From: Bacteroidales bacterium
Lineage (GTDB): Bacteria; Bacteroidota; Bacteroidia; Bacteroidales; Lentimicrobiaceae
Assembly (NCBI GenBank): GCA_016705005.1
Contig: JADIZB010000004.1
Location: 124,001 to 188,000 of the forward strand
Reading direction: 5' to 3'
DNA length: 64,000 bases
A program made the position numbers and the translations under genes. This document shows positions 1 through 8,117 of the stretch, piece by piece. The notes under the pieces are model-generated. The model did not search any database. It was given only the letters and a program-made list of their open reading frames with translations, and had not been told where the DNA came from. Numbering within the stretch: position 1 is the stretch's first letter; every line of letters starts with the position of its first letter.

Positions 1-118
1 TAGCAAAACCAACGACAAAAAAGACAAAACTCATCTTAAACTACTTTTTGAAAAGCATCTCAAAATCGGATACGACAAAGAATATGAGAATGAAATACAA
101 AATGAGTTGAATCATTAA
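1..118 (+). CDS. C-terminal end of an unrecognised protein (partial)
   Basis: Frame 2 is open from the window edge to a TAA at 116-118 and encodes 38 residues, lysine- and glutamate-rich, ending NEIQNELNH. The start lies outside the window. The charged helical-looking tail shows no motif I recognise. It is called a gene end only because the frame is open to the edge, the composition looks protein-like, and the next gene starts 270 nt later. It could be a chance open frame. Confidence 0.35.
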   Translation, partial: SKTNDKKDKTHLKLLFEKHLKIGYDKEYENEIQNELNH

Positions 119-390
119 GACTCCCCTGTCAGCGCTCCTATTCAAATGAGTGCCACACATTCTCACCGGGATTTTCTCTGTTCTTTGTCCTGAATTTTTA
201 CTTTATAATTTTGTATCACTCCCTTTCTTTTAAACCAAAAGGTCAGGTGAATCATCCAGGGTTACCGGGGATATGACCTGGATTCTTTCTGTTATTCAGT
301 TATAATTAGTCCATCAACGCGCCAAAGGTCGAAAATGGCCATCTGAGTCGCTTATTTTGTGCCGGATTAACCACAAAAAACACTGGCACT

Positions 391-1815
391 ATGAAAAATC
401 TCAGCCTTACCTCATTCGTATTCTTTTTGTTTGGTACGATGGTGTGCTCTCAACCCATTCCTCCCGATAGTTTGTACCTGGGCCAGACGCCTCCGGGCGA
501 TACCCCACAGATATTTGCCCCGGGAATTATATCGCTGGCAGGAAGAACCGAATATGGGGTCTCCATCTCGCCGGATGGGGCAGAAATGCTGTTTGCCATC
601 GGGAACTATCCCGATAAGCGAACCATGATCGTGGAATATAAAAATAACCATTGGTCAAACCCCGATACGGTTTCCTTTTCAGTGACGAGATCGGCGGAAG
701 AAGCCATTTATTCCCCCGATGGTCAGCGGGTTTATTATTATGCATTTAATCCGCCAAACCCGGTTGGTGGAGCGGATTTATGCTACAGTGTAAAATCCGG
801 TCAGGCCTGGAGTGAACCCATAAACCTGGGCAGCCCGCTGAATACACCCCAGAGTGAATACCATCCCTGCATTGTTGCGGATAGTTCAGTTTATTTTGAG
901 AATTCCTCCGGGAAAATATGCTATTCAAAATACCTGAATGGTTCCTATCAGCCCAGAATAATTTTGCCTTCTCTTTTCAACGATCAGGGCAATGCATGGG
1001 GCAATCCATTTGTATCCCCCGATGAAAGCTACTTTATTTTCAATTCAGCTCGCACCGGAGGGTTTGGTGGTACCGATCTGTACATTGCCTACAAAAAGGA
1101 TGATGGCACCTGGACCAATCCAAAGAATCTCGGAAATGTCATCAATACCCCAACCAACGAATGCGGAAGTGAAATCACCGACGACAATTTATACCTGACC
1201 TATGTATCGGACAATGATATTTATTGGGTAAGTTCTGGTTTTATTGACAGCCTCAGATATACAAATTTTGCACCCTATATAAAAAATCCGATTCCCGATC
1301 AGTCGGGCATTGTCGGGCAATTCTTCAGTTACACTATTTCCGACAGCACGTTTTTTGATGATGATAATGAATCACTTACTTACAGTGCAGCACTCTTTAA
1401 TGGAAACCCCCTGCCCGATTGGCTGACTTTTGATTCGATCGCAGCCACATTCTTTGGCACCCCGGATATGATTCAGACATTGAATATCAAGGTAATCGCT
1501 ACAGATTCTACCGGGGCCTCTGTTTCAGAAATATTTAAAATTAAAATAGAAGAACCGACCTCGGTTGATCAGGTGAAATCGTTTGATGTAAGCATTTTTC
1601 CCAATCCGACAAATGGGATAATAAACGTAGCTTTAAATACATTATCGGGAAAAACTGCAATTGCCGAAGTCTGTAATCCGGAAGGTAAGGTTATCCTGAA
1701 AAATACTTTTGATAGCAGTTTTCGGATTGATATCACGGATAAACCGAAGGGGATCTACCTTCTGAAACTGATGATTGATAATGAAGTAATTGTCAGTAAA
1801 ATCTGCTTACAATGA
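391..1815 (+). CDS. Secreted PD40-repeat protein with T9SS sorting domain
   Basis: 474 residues. A signal peptide (residues 1-20, ending near MVCSQ) is followed by several WD40-like beta-propeller (PD40) repeats. These are recognisable by repeated SPDG/SPDE motifs followed by Y-F-x-S and by W-x-x-P-x-N-L-G, as in WSEPINLG and WTNPKNLG. Residues around 300-385 (NPIPDQSG to FGTPD) look like a cadherin/dystroglycan-type Ig domain. The last 75 residues (from about FPNPTNG to KICLQ) are a type A T9SS C-terminal domain, so the protein should be exported across the outer membrane. Substrate is unknown; PD40 propellers usually bind ligands or proteins. It stands alone, with unrelated genes on both sides. 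Confidence 0.8.
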   Translation: MKNLSLTSFVFFLFGTMVCSQPIPPDSLYLGQTPPGDTPQIFAPGIISLAGRTEYGVSISPDGAEMLFAIGNYPDKRTMIVEYKNNHWSNPDTVSFSVTRSAEEAIYSPDGQRVYYYAFNPPNPVGGADLCYSVKSGQAWSEPINLGSPLNTPQSEYHPCIVADSSVYFENSSGKICYSKYLNGSYQPRIILPSLFNDQGNAWGNPFVSPDESYFIFNSARTGGFGGTDLYIAYKKDDGTWTNPKNLGNVINTPTNECGSEITDDNLYLTYVSDNDIYWVSSGFIDSLRYTNFAPYIKNPIPDQSGIVGQFFSYTISDSTFFDDDNESLTYSAALFNGNPLPDWLTFDSIAATFFGTPDMIQTLNIKVIATDSTGASVSEIFKIKIEEPTSVDQVKSFDVSIFPNPTNGIINVALNTLSGKTAIAEVCNPEGKVILKNTFDSSFRIDITDKPKGIYLLKLMIDNEVIVSKICLQ

Positions 1816-2209
1816 GACAATAGTCAGAAAAATGGTATTTTTAAAACAGCGGATTTCTCTCCCGAAAATCCGGGCTCGAAATGACGATCGATTGGAGTCT
1901 GGAGAGGTTTGGTTGAGCCTGAAATGGCGGCATTTCATCATTTCAGGCTCAACCAAACCTCCCATCTGCTTATTAAAAGAATGAGTCATTTCGACCGGAG
2001 GGAGAAATCTGTTACTATTGGGGAACAGCGTTAGAAGGACTTTAGCTGCCATTGGTAACGTCGAAGGATAGAACGCTTGTTGCGCTTCGACTTCGCTCAG
2101 CGTGACATTCGCTATGGCACGGGTGTCGAAAGATGGAATTATTCTGAAACGAATAAGTTAAAAGTGCAGGTTTTCGATTGTCAACATCAGATTCTTACAC
2201 AATCATTCC
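1816..2209. other. Gene-free stretch holding repetitive palindromic DNA
   Basis: This 394-nt gap lies between two 3' gene ends (+ strand exoprotein and - strand ald). It has no convincing gene: the short open frames across it follow inverted repeats. It holds the nested palindrome at 1851-2010 and, at about 2080-2112, a GC-rich segment containing CTTCGACTTCGCTCAG of the kind often seen between genes in Bacteroidota. Confidence 0.6.
1851..2010. repeat. Nested inverted-repeat element (REP/MITE-like)
   Basis: An inner, perfect 23-bp inverted repeat (1904-1926 and 1939-1961, 12-nt loop) sits inside an outer imperfect inverted repeat. The outer left arm 1851-1885 contains ATTTCTCTCCC and TCGAAATGAC; the outer right arm 1985-2010 reads GTCATTTCGACCGGAGGGAG followed by AAATCT. 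The whole could fold into a long cruciform or RNA hairpin. No transposase is encoded and no target duplication is obvious. The outer motif resembles repeats I know from Bacteroidota intergenic regions; element type is inferred. Confidence 0.6.
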
Positions 2210-3436
2210 TTAATGAAATGCTGCAATCAGCAGTTCTATATCCTTGTGCGGAAGGTGGAAATATTCACTGATGTAACGGTTGGTTGAGATTCCGTTATAG
2301 AGGTAAACCCCATGCCTTACGCCGCTGTCGGTACGCAGGATATTGTTGATTCCCCCCTCCTCGCCTATTTTGAGGATGATGGGAGCAAGAAGGTTGCTGA
2401 GAGCCCTTGAAGCTGTTCGGGGAACCTTGGAGGCTATATTCGGCACACAGTAATGGGTAACGCCGTATTTCTCAAATACAGGGTTCTTATGATCGGTGAT
2501 GACGGAAGTTTCAAAACAGCCGCCCTGATCGATGCTGACATCAATGATGATGGCTCCGGCCCTCATTTGCTGAACCATGTTTTCGCTCACACACACGGGT
2601 GAAAGTCCGGCATGCGACCTGATGGCCCCGATGGCTACATCAGCGGTTCGCAGGGCTTCGGCTAAAGGTTTGGGTTGAATGACGCTGGTAAAAACCCGCG
2701 TCCCCAGGTTATTCTGCAACCTGCGAAGACGGTAAACCGAACTGTCGAACACCTTAACCAGTGCTCCCATTCCCATGGCAGCCCGGGTCGCAAATTCACC
2801 GACTGTACCGGCACCCAAGATCACAACTTCTGTTGGAGAAATACCGCTCAGACCGCCGAACATGAGGCCCCTGCCGTAATCGGGATGACTCAGGTAATCG
2901 GCTGCTATCAGAATAGATGTATTGCCGGCAATTTCGCTCATTGCCCTGATAACCGGGTAATTTCCGTCCCGGTCCTTCATATACTCAAATGCCAGGGCAG
3001 TGATGCGTTTGGCAGACAATTGTCTGAAGTAAGTATCTGACAAACCTGCCAGATTCAGGGAAGATAACAAGACCTGCTTCCCTTTCATCAATTCAACTTC
3101 AGAAACGGTGGCAGGGGCCACTTTAATTACCACATCAGCCTGAAATACAACGGAAGTTTCATAGGCAATTTCGGCCCCGGCTTCACTGTACTGGTTGTTG
3201 GTAAAGTGGGCAGCAGCTCCGGCATCATTTTCCACAATTACCCGATGTCCGGCATTAACAAGCAGGCTGACAGCTTCAGGCACCAGTGAAATCCTGTTTT
3301 CGAGAAGCGCCGTTTCTTTCGGGATGCCAATACTCAGTTTACATGCCCGGTTGGGAATTTCGAGCCGTTCCTCCTGTGGCATAAGCCCGACGGAGGTCGA
3401 CGGAAACATGATAAAATCCCTTTGTTGTTCTTCCAT
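2210..3436 (-). CDS. ald: Alanine dehydrogenase
   Basis: 408 residues. Catalyses NAD-dependent oxidative deamination of L-alanine to pyruvate and ammonia, or the reverse. The N-terminal catalytic domain starts at about residue 35 with the family pattern GIPKE-x8-R-x-x-L-V-P, followed by VIVENDAGAAAHF. The NAD-binding fold has ILGAGTVGEFA with Gly208, Gly210 and Gly213. Some 30 residues precede the usual family start, a modest N-terminal extension; an internal Met10 is an alternative start. The closely related transhydrogenase alpha subunit is unlikely because the chain ends without membrane segments. It follows porX-tsaE on the same strand (65-nt gap), an arrangement I recall from other Bacteroidota. 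Confidence 0.88.
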   Translation of the reverse strand: MEEQQRDFIMFPSTSVGLMPQEERLEIPNRACKLSIGIPKETALLENRISLVPEAVSLLVNAGHRVIVENDAGAAAHFTNNQYSEAGAEIAYETSVVFQADVVIKVAPATVSEVELMKGKQVLLSSLNLAGLSDTYFRQLSAKRITALAFEYMKDRDGNYPVIRAMSEIAGNTSILIAADYLSHPDYGRGLMFGGLSGISPTEVVILGAGTVGEFATRAAMGMGALVKVFDSSVYRLRRLQNNLGTRVFTSVIQPKPLAEALRTADVAIGAIRSHAGLSPVCVSENMVQQMRAGAIIIDVSIDQGGCFETSVITDHKNPVFEKYGVTHYCVPNIASKVPRTASRALSNLLAPIILKIGEEGGINNILRTDSGVRHGVYLYNGISTNRYISEYFHLPHKDIELLIAAFH

Positions 3437-3501
3437 TTCCCCTGAAAAATTTCCCTGATTTCTTTTGCTAATTTACAAAAAAATGGAAATCAGTCAAGGA
3501 T

Positions 3502-3939
3502 TCACCCCCGAAAACTCCCGATTGTGAAAAGCCTGTCATTCCCGGGCTCTTCAACCTCTATGGTGATATACACACTTTCATCAGGGATAAGGTCGGCTGC
3601 CAGTTCAGGCCATTCAATAAAGCAGTAGTCACCACTGTAGAAATAATCCTCATATCCTATGTCAAGAAGTTCATCGGCTTTCCTTATCCGGTAAAGATCA
3701 AAATGGAAAACGCTGGCTCCATCACTGGTAAGATACTCATTAACAATGGAAAAGGTTGGACTGTTAACCACATCCACCACTTTCAGCCTGCGGCAAACTG
3801 CCTGGATAAAAGTGGTTTTACCTGAGCCCATCGGACCTGACAGTACGAAAATCCGTTTTGCCGGATAAAGGCTGATCAGCTGACCTGCAATCCGGTCAAG
3901 GTCTGAAACACCACTACACCGCAATTCAATCATCGCCAT
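3502..3939 (-). CDS. tsaE: tRNA threonylcarbamoyladenosine biosynthesis ATPase TsaE
   Basis: 145 residues, normal length. TsaE is the ATPase that works with TsaB and TsaD to make t6A37 on ANN-decoding tRNAs. A Walker A loop GPMGSGKTT (residues 35-43) is followed by the family's SPTF (residues 60-63), F-H-F-D-L-Y-R and the I-E-W-P-E motif near residue 108. Only 5 nt separate it from the upstream porX stop codon, so the two are almost certainly co-transcribed. Confidence 0.9.
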   Translation of the reverse strand: MAMIELRCSGVSDLDRIAGQLISLYPAKRIFVLSGPMGSGKTTFIQAVCRRLKVVDVVNSPTFSIVNEYLTSDGASVFHFDLYRIRKADELLDIGYEDYFYSGDYCFIEWPELAADLIPDESVYITIEVEEPGNDRLFTIGSFRG

Positions 3940-3944
3940 GCAAT

Positions 3945-5498
3945 TTATCTTGGTTTTAATGTGATAAAAGGAACCATCATCTCTTCCATGGAGATACCCC
4001 CGTGCTGGAAGGTATTTTTGTAATAATTGACGTAGTAATTGTAGTTATTGGGGTAAGCAAAAAAATCGGTATTCCGGCAGAAAACATAGTTCGAACTCAC
4101 ATTTCCACGAGGAAGGAATCCATCGGCCGGATTCTTGATTTCAAACACCTCCTTACGATTATAACTTAAGCTTCGACCGGTTTTGTAACGCAGGTTGGTA
4201 TTGGTCGCCTTGTCGCCAATAATCCTAACGGGTGCATCAACTTTTACCGATCCGTGATCCGTCGTAATGACCACAGTCATCTTTTTCTCAGCAAGGAATT
4301 TTATGATTTCGATCAACGGAGAATGCTCAAACCATGAAACGGTAATGGAACGATAGGCTGCTTCATCATCAGCCAGCTCACGGATCACTTCCATTTCGGT
4401 GCGGGCATGTGAAAGCATATCCACAAAATTATATACAATCACATTCAGCTTATTACCCATAAGATTGGGCAGTGTTTCAACAAGTTTGCGGCCGGCATTC
4501 AGATTCAGAATCTTATGATATGAAAATTTGATATCCCGTCCGTAACGTTTCAGCTGCTCACCAAGAAGTTCAGATTCGTACTGGTTCTTAGTCCCTTCTT
4601 CATCTTCATTCACCCAGTATTTCGGGTATTTCTTCTCAATTTCGGTAGGCATAAGTCCTGAGAACATGGTATTCCTTGCGTACTGAGTGGTGGTTGGCAG
4701 AATACTGTAATAGATTTCATCCTTTTCAACCCTGAAATACTCCTCAATGATTGGCTGCAGAACCTTCCACTGGTCATAGCGCAGATTATCGATCAGGATA
4801 AAAAACAGCCCCTGGCTTTCATCAATCAGCGGAAGCAGTTTATCTTTGACCAGGGTATGCGACATAATCGGCCTCTCCGCTGTTTTACCCTGAATCCAGT
4901 CGAGATAATTGGTTTCCACATAACGGCTGAAAACCTGTCCTGCTTCATCCTTCTGCATTTTGAGGATATCAGTGATACCGCTGTCGTTCGATTTCTCCAG
5001 TTCCAGTTCCCAGTAAATGAGTTTGCGGTAAACATCAATCCACTCATTAAAATTCAGACGGTTGCTGATTTCCATCCCGATGCTGCGGAACTGTTGCTGA
5101 TAATTGTGGGTGGTTTTTTCGCTGATCAGTTTCTTATTCTCCAGGTTTTTCTTCAGGCTGAGCAGGATCTGATTCGGATTCACAGGCTTGATCAGGTAGT
5201 CAGATATACTCGATCCGATGGCATCTTCCATAATGGATTCTTCCTCACTTTTGGTGATCATGACCACAGGAAGATTGGGAAATGCATTCTTAATCTGCAT
5301 CAACGTCTCAATACCGGATAATCCGGGCATCTGCTCATCGAGGAATACAATATCAAATGGTCGTGATTTCAGAATTTCAATGGCTTCGATACCGTTGTTG
5401 CTGGTAAAAACATCATACCCTTTATCTTTTAAAAACATTATATGAGGTTTCAGAAGGTCGATTTCATCATCGGCCCATAATATGGTTATATTTTCCAT
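3945..5498 (-). CDS. porX: PorX, response regulator/PglZ-type regulator of T9SS
   Basis: 517 residues. The N-terminal receiver domain (1-120) has the acidic pair Asp10-Asp11, phosphoacceptor Asp54 (FLDEQMPG), Thr82 and Lys104 (LIKP). A helical linker leads to a PglZ/alkaline-phosphatase-superfamily domain from about 215, with FILIDNLRYDQW (Asp237), PTTTQYARNTMFSG (Thr271 at the expected nucleophile position) and TTDHGS. In Porphyromonas and Flavobacterium, PorX with PorY and SigP controls T9SS genes, and its PglZ domain hydrolyses oligonucleotides. No PorY kinase is encoded here. A TATCTTTG box on this strand at 5642-5649 may be its promoter, giving a leader of about 140 nt. Confidence 0.9.
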   Translation of the reverse strand: MENITILWADDEIDLLKPHIMFLKDKGYDVFTSNNGIEAIEILKSRPFDIVFLDEQMPGLSGIETLMQIKNAFPNLPVVMITKSEEESIMEDAIGSSISDYLIKPVNPNQILLSLKKNLENKKLISEKTTHNYQQQFRSIGMEISNRLNFNEWIDVYRKLIYWELELEKSNDSGITDILKMQKDEAGQVFSRYVETNYLDWIQGKTAERPIMSHTLVKDKLLPLIDESQGLFFILIDNLRYDQWKVLQPIIEEYFRVEKDEIYYSILPTTTQYARNTMFSGLMPTEIEKKYPKYWVNEDEEGTKNQYESELLGEQLKRYGRDIKFSYHKILNLNAGRKLVETLPNLMGNKLNVIVYNFVDMLSHARTEMEVIRELADDEAAYRSITVSWFEHSPLIEIIKFLAEKKMTVVITTDHGSVKVDAPVRIIGDKATNTNLRYKTGRSLSYNRKEVFEIKNPADGFLPRGNVSSNYVFCRNTDFFAYPNNYNYYVNYYKNTFQHGGISMEEMMVPFITLKPR

Positions 5499-5545
5499 GT
5501 TAAATGGTTAAGTGTAAAGTTTGATTTTCGGGGCTTCAAAATCCG

Positions 5546-5553
5546 TAAATTTG
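5546..5553 (+). promoter_or_regulatory. Bacteroidota -7 box for the HD/lpx gene run
   Basis: TAAATTTG matches TAnnTTTG. A TTTG at 5520-5523 lies 22 nt upstream as a candidate -33 element. It would drive the HD hydrolase gene with a leader of about 95 nt. Consensus match only. Confidence 0.45.
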
Positions 5554-5641
5554 CCCCGCAGTATTTATGTCTGTCAATAATAATGCCGCTTCGGGTGTTT
5601 TATTATCCGGAATACTTTTTATTTAACATATTTTCGCATTA

Positions 5642-5649
5642 CAAAGATA
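5642..5649 (-). promoter_or_regulatory. Candidate -7 box for porX
   Basis: On the minus strand this reads TATCTTTG, a match to TAnnTTTG, between the divergent HD hydrolase and porX genes. A clear -33 element at the right distance is not obvious. Confidence 0.3.
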
Positions 5650-5650
5650 G

Positions 5651-6907
5651 GTGAACGTGGGCAAGCCATTGCACAACAAGAGAAAAATAGTGAACGACCC
5701 GGTTTATGGTTTTGTGACCATTTCATCCGAGGTTTTGTTCGATCTTATTGAGCATCCTTGGTTTCAGCGTCTAAGGAGGATACGTCAGCTTGGCATGACA
5801 GGTTTTGTTTACCCCGGAGCCCTGCATACCCGTTTTCATCATGCCCTGGGAGCTATGCACCTGATGCAGGAGGCCATTGAAACGCTCAGAATGAAAGGGT
5901 TTGGCATCAGCGATAAGGAAGCAGAAGCAACACTGATAGCCATCCTGCTGCACGACATCGGCCACGGTCCATACTCTCATGCCCTGGAACACAGTATTGT
6001 GGGTGGAATGAGTCATGAAGAACTTTCAGTATTGATGATGCAACGCCTGAATGAACAGTTCGAAGGAAAACTTGAACTGGCCATCAGGATATTCACCAAC
6101 AAGTATCATAAACATTTTCTTCATCAGCTGGTTTCAAGCCAGCTTGACATGGACAGGCTCGATTACCTGAAACGTGACAGCTTTTACACCGGTGTTTCTG
6201 AAGGCGTGATCAACACAGACCGGATCATTAAGATGCTGACAGTATGCAACGATGAGATCATGGTCGAAGACAAAGGCATCTATTCCATCGAAAAATTCAT
6301 CGTAGCCCGCAGGCTGATGTATTGGCAGGTTTATTATCACAAAACAGTTGTATCAGCCGAAAACATGATGATCAACCTGCTGAGAAGGGCAAAATACCTG
6401 GCCGAGAAAGGTACCGGTCTGTTTGCTACTCCGGCGTTCCTTCACTTCCTGCAGCACCGTTTTACCCGTGAGGATTTTGAAAATGACCTGTCTCTGCTCG
6501 GGAAATTTGCCCTGCTTGATGATTATGATGTTTATACCAGCATCAAAATCTGGGCAGATCATCCCGATAAGGTACTTTCCATACTCAGTTCTTCACTGGT
6601 GAATCGCCACCTTTTTAAGATTGAACTACGTGACAAGCCATTTGATGAAAGCGAACCGGATAAAATCAGGGAATCGATCAGGGAAACCTGGCCCGGACTC
6701 GATGATGATCAGGCCGCTTACCTGATAGGAATGGGTTCAATCACCAACAATGCTTACATTCCGGAACATGACAAAATCAACATCCTTCAGCGTGACGGAA
6801 CTGTGTGTGATATTGCGGAATCGTCGGATCAGCTGAATGTTTCGGTTTTGACCAGTACTGTCACCAAATACTTCATGTGTTACCCCAAAAACCTGATCCA
6901 GTCCTGA
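5651..6907 (+). CDS. HD-domain phosphohydrolase (dGTPase/YdhJ-like)
   Basis: 418 residues. The N-terminal half is an HD domain: HTRFHHALGAMHL supplies the first His, LLHDIGHGPYSHALEH the HD doublet, and SQLDMDRLDYLKRD the downstream Asp motif of the dGTPase/SAMHD-like branch. The substrate is probably a nucleotide but is not proven by sequence. An in-frame TAG directly precedes the GTG used as start, so the protein cannot start earlier; a second GTG at the V of KIVNDPVYGF is possible. It lies 94 nt upstream of lpxD, and I recall this gene next to lpxD in many Bacteroidota. Confidence 0.8.
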   Translation: MNVGKPLHNKRKIVNDPVYGFVTISSEVLFDLIEHPWFQRLRRIRQLGMTGFVYPGALHTRFHHALGAMHLMQEAIETLRMKGFGISDKEAEATLIAILLHDIGHGPYSHALEHSIVGGMSHEELSVLMMQRLNEQFEGKLELAIRIFTNKYHKHFLHQLVSSQLDMDRLDYLKRDSFYTGVSEGVINTDRIIKMLTVCNDEIMVEDKGIYSIEKFIVARRLMYWQVYYHKTVVSAENMMINLLRRAKYLAEKGTGLFATPAFLHFLQHRFTREDFENDLSLLGKFALLDDYDVYTSIKIWADHPDKVLSILSSSLVNRHLFKIELRDKPFDESEPDKIRESIRETWPGLDDDQAAYLIGMGSITNNAYIPEHDKINILQRDGTVCDIAESSDQLNVSVLTSTVTKYFMCYPKNLIQS

Positions 6908-7001
6908 TTGAAATTTTGAAGATAATTCTCAAAGAGAACGGACGACTCTACTCAGTATAAAGATTGAATTTACAGTAAGAAAAACCAACGAAGAACCATT
7001 T

Positions 7002-8024
7002 ATGAAATTTACCGCCAGTGAAATAGCTGCCATTATTAATGGAAAAGTTGAAGGGAATCCCGCCATAGAAGTCAATAAACTCTCGAAGATAGAACAGGGT
7101 GAAGCCGGTTCTGTTTCTTTTCTGGGCAACCCGAAATACACTCAGTATATATACACCACACAGGCTTCTGTGGTTATCGTGAACGATGACTTCAAACCTG
7201 AACAGGAGATTGGCTGCACCCTGATCAGGGTTGAAAATGCGTATAATGCTTTTGCTGTTATGCTGGAAGCATACAACAAGATCAGGCAGAACAAGACAGG
7301 CATTTCGAAGCATGCTTATATTCCGGAATCGGCCAGCATCGGTGAAAACTGTTATATCGCCGAGTTTGTCAGTATTGGGGAATTTGCAGTGGTTGGAAAT
7401 AATTCGAAGATATATCCAAACTCTGTGATCGGCGATAATGTTACGATCGGAGAATCATCGGTTATTTACGCCGGAGTGAAAATATACAATGATTGTTCGA
7501 TTGGATCCGGGTGCACCCTGCATGCCGGAGTAGTGATCGGTGCCGATGGATTCGGCTTTGCCCCGCAAAGTGATAACCAGTATCAGAAGGTTGCCCAGAT
7601 CGGCAATGTGATCATCGAAGACAATGTGGAAATCGGTGCCAATACGACGATTGACCGTGCCACTCTGGGATCGACCATCATAAGAAAAGGGGCTAAAATT
7701 GACAACCTGATCCAGATTGCCCACAATGTTGAAGTCGGAGAGAATACAGTTATTGCAGCACAATCCGGAATTGCCGGTTCTGCAAAAATAGGGCGTAACT
7801 GTATGATTGCCGGACAGGTAGGTATCATCGGGCACCTTGAAATCGGCGACAATGTAAAAATTGCCGCCCAGTCAGGAATCTCAACATCGGTACCAGCGAA
7901 CGCAGTGTTGATGGGCAGTCCGGCCTTCGATATCTCCTCATACAGAAAATCATATGTATACTTCAGAAATCTGCCAAAACTTGCAGACCGGCTGAATATT
8001 CTTGAAAAAAAAGCTGAGAAATAA
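7002..8024 (+). CDS. lpxD: UDP-3-O-acylglucosamine N-acyltransferase LpxD
   Basis: 340 residues. Transfers the 3-hydroxyacyl chain from ACP to the 2-amino group of UDP-3-O-acylglucosamine, the third lipid A step. The N-terminal uridine-binding domain (1-100) is followed by hexapeptide repeats of a left-handed beta-helix (about 105-310, many I-G-x-x). Both conserved histidines are present: His241 in QIAHNV, the catalytic base, and His278 in IIGHLEIG. The C-terminal helix RNLPKLADRLNILEKK is typical. First of the lpxD-lpxC/fabZ-lpxA run. Confidence 0.93.
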   Translation: MKFTASEIAAIINGKVEGNPAIEVNKLSKIEQGEAGSVSFLGNPKYTQYIYTTQASVVIVNDDFKPEQEIGCTLIRVENAYNAFAVMLEAYNKIRQNKTGISKHAYIPESASIGENCYIAEFVSIGEFAVVGNNSKIYPNSVIGDNVTIGESSVIYAGVKIYNDCSIGSGCTLHAGVVIGADGFGFAPQSDNQYQKVAQIGNVIIEDNVEIGANTTIDRATLGSTIIRKGAKIDNLIQIAHNVEVGENTVIAAQSGIAGSAKIGRNCMIAGQVGIIGHLEIGDNVKIAAQSGISTSVPANAVLMGSPAFDISSYRKSYVYFRNLPKLADRLNILEKKAEK

Positions 8025-8101
8025 GCAAATAATATTCACTTAATATGTAAAGTGCTGATTATTATATATTTGATCAGCTGCCGTTGCATTAATAAAAACA
8101 C

Positions 8102-8109
8102 TAAATTTG
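8102..8109 (+). promoter_or_regulatory. -7 promoter box just upstream of lpxC/fabZ
   Basis: TAAATTTG, followed by only 8 nt before the ATG at 8118. A TTG at 8084-8086 lies 15 nt upstream, shorter than the usual 17-23 nt. It would give a near-leaderless transcript. Confidence 0.45.
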
Positions 8110-8117
8110 CCAGCCGT

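Noticed and set aside
1790..2052. Short open frames over the palindromic element on both strands
   Set aside because: They follow the inverted repeat and lack any protein character.
4857..5321. 154-codon open frame antisense to porX
   Set aside because: It is the complement of a well-conserved coding region; its translation shows no family motif, signal or sensible start context.
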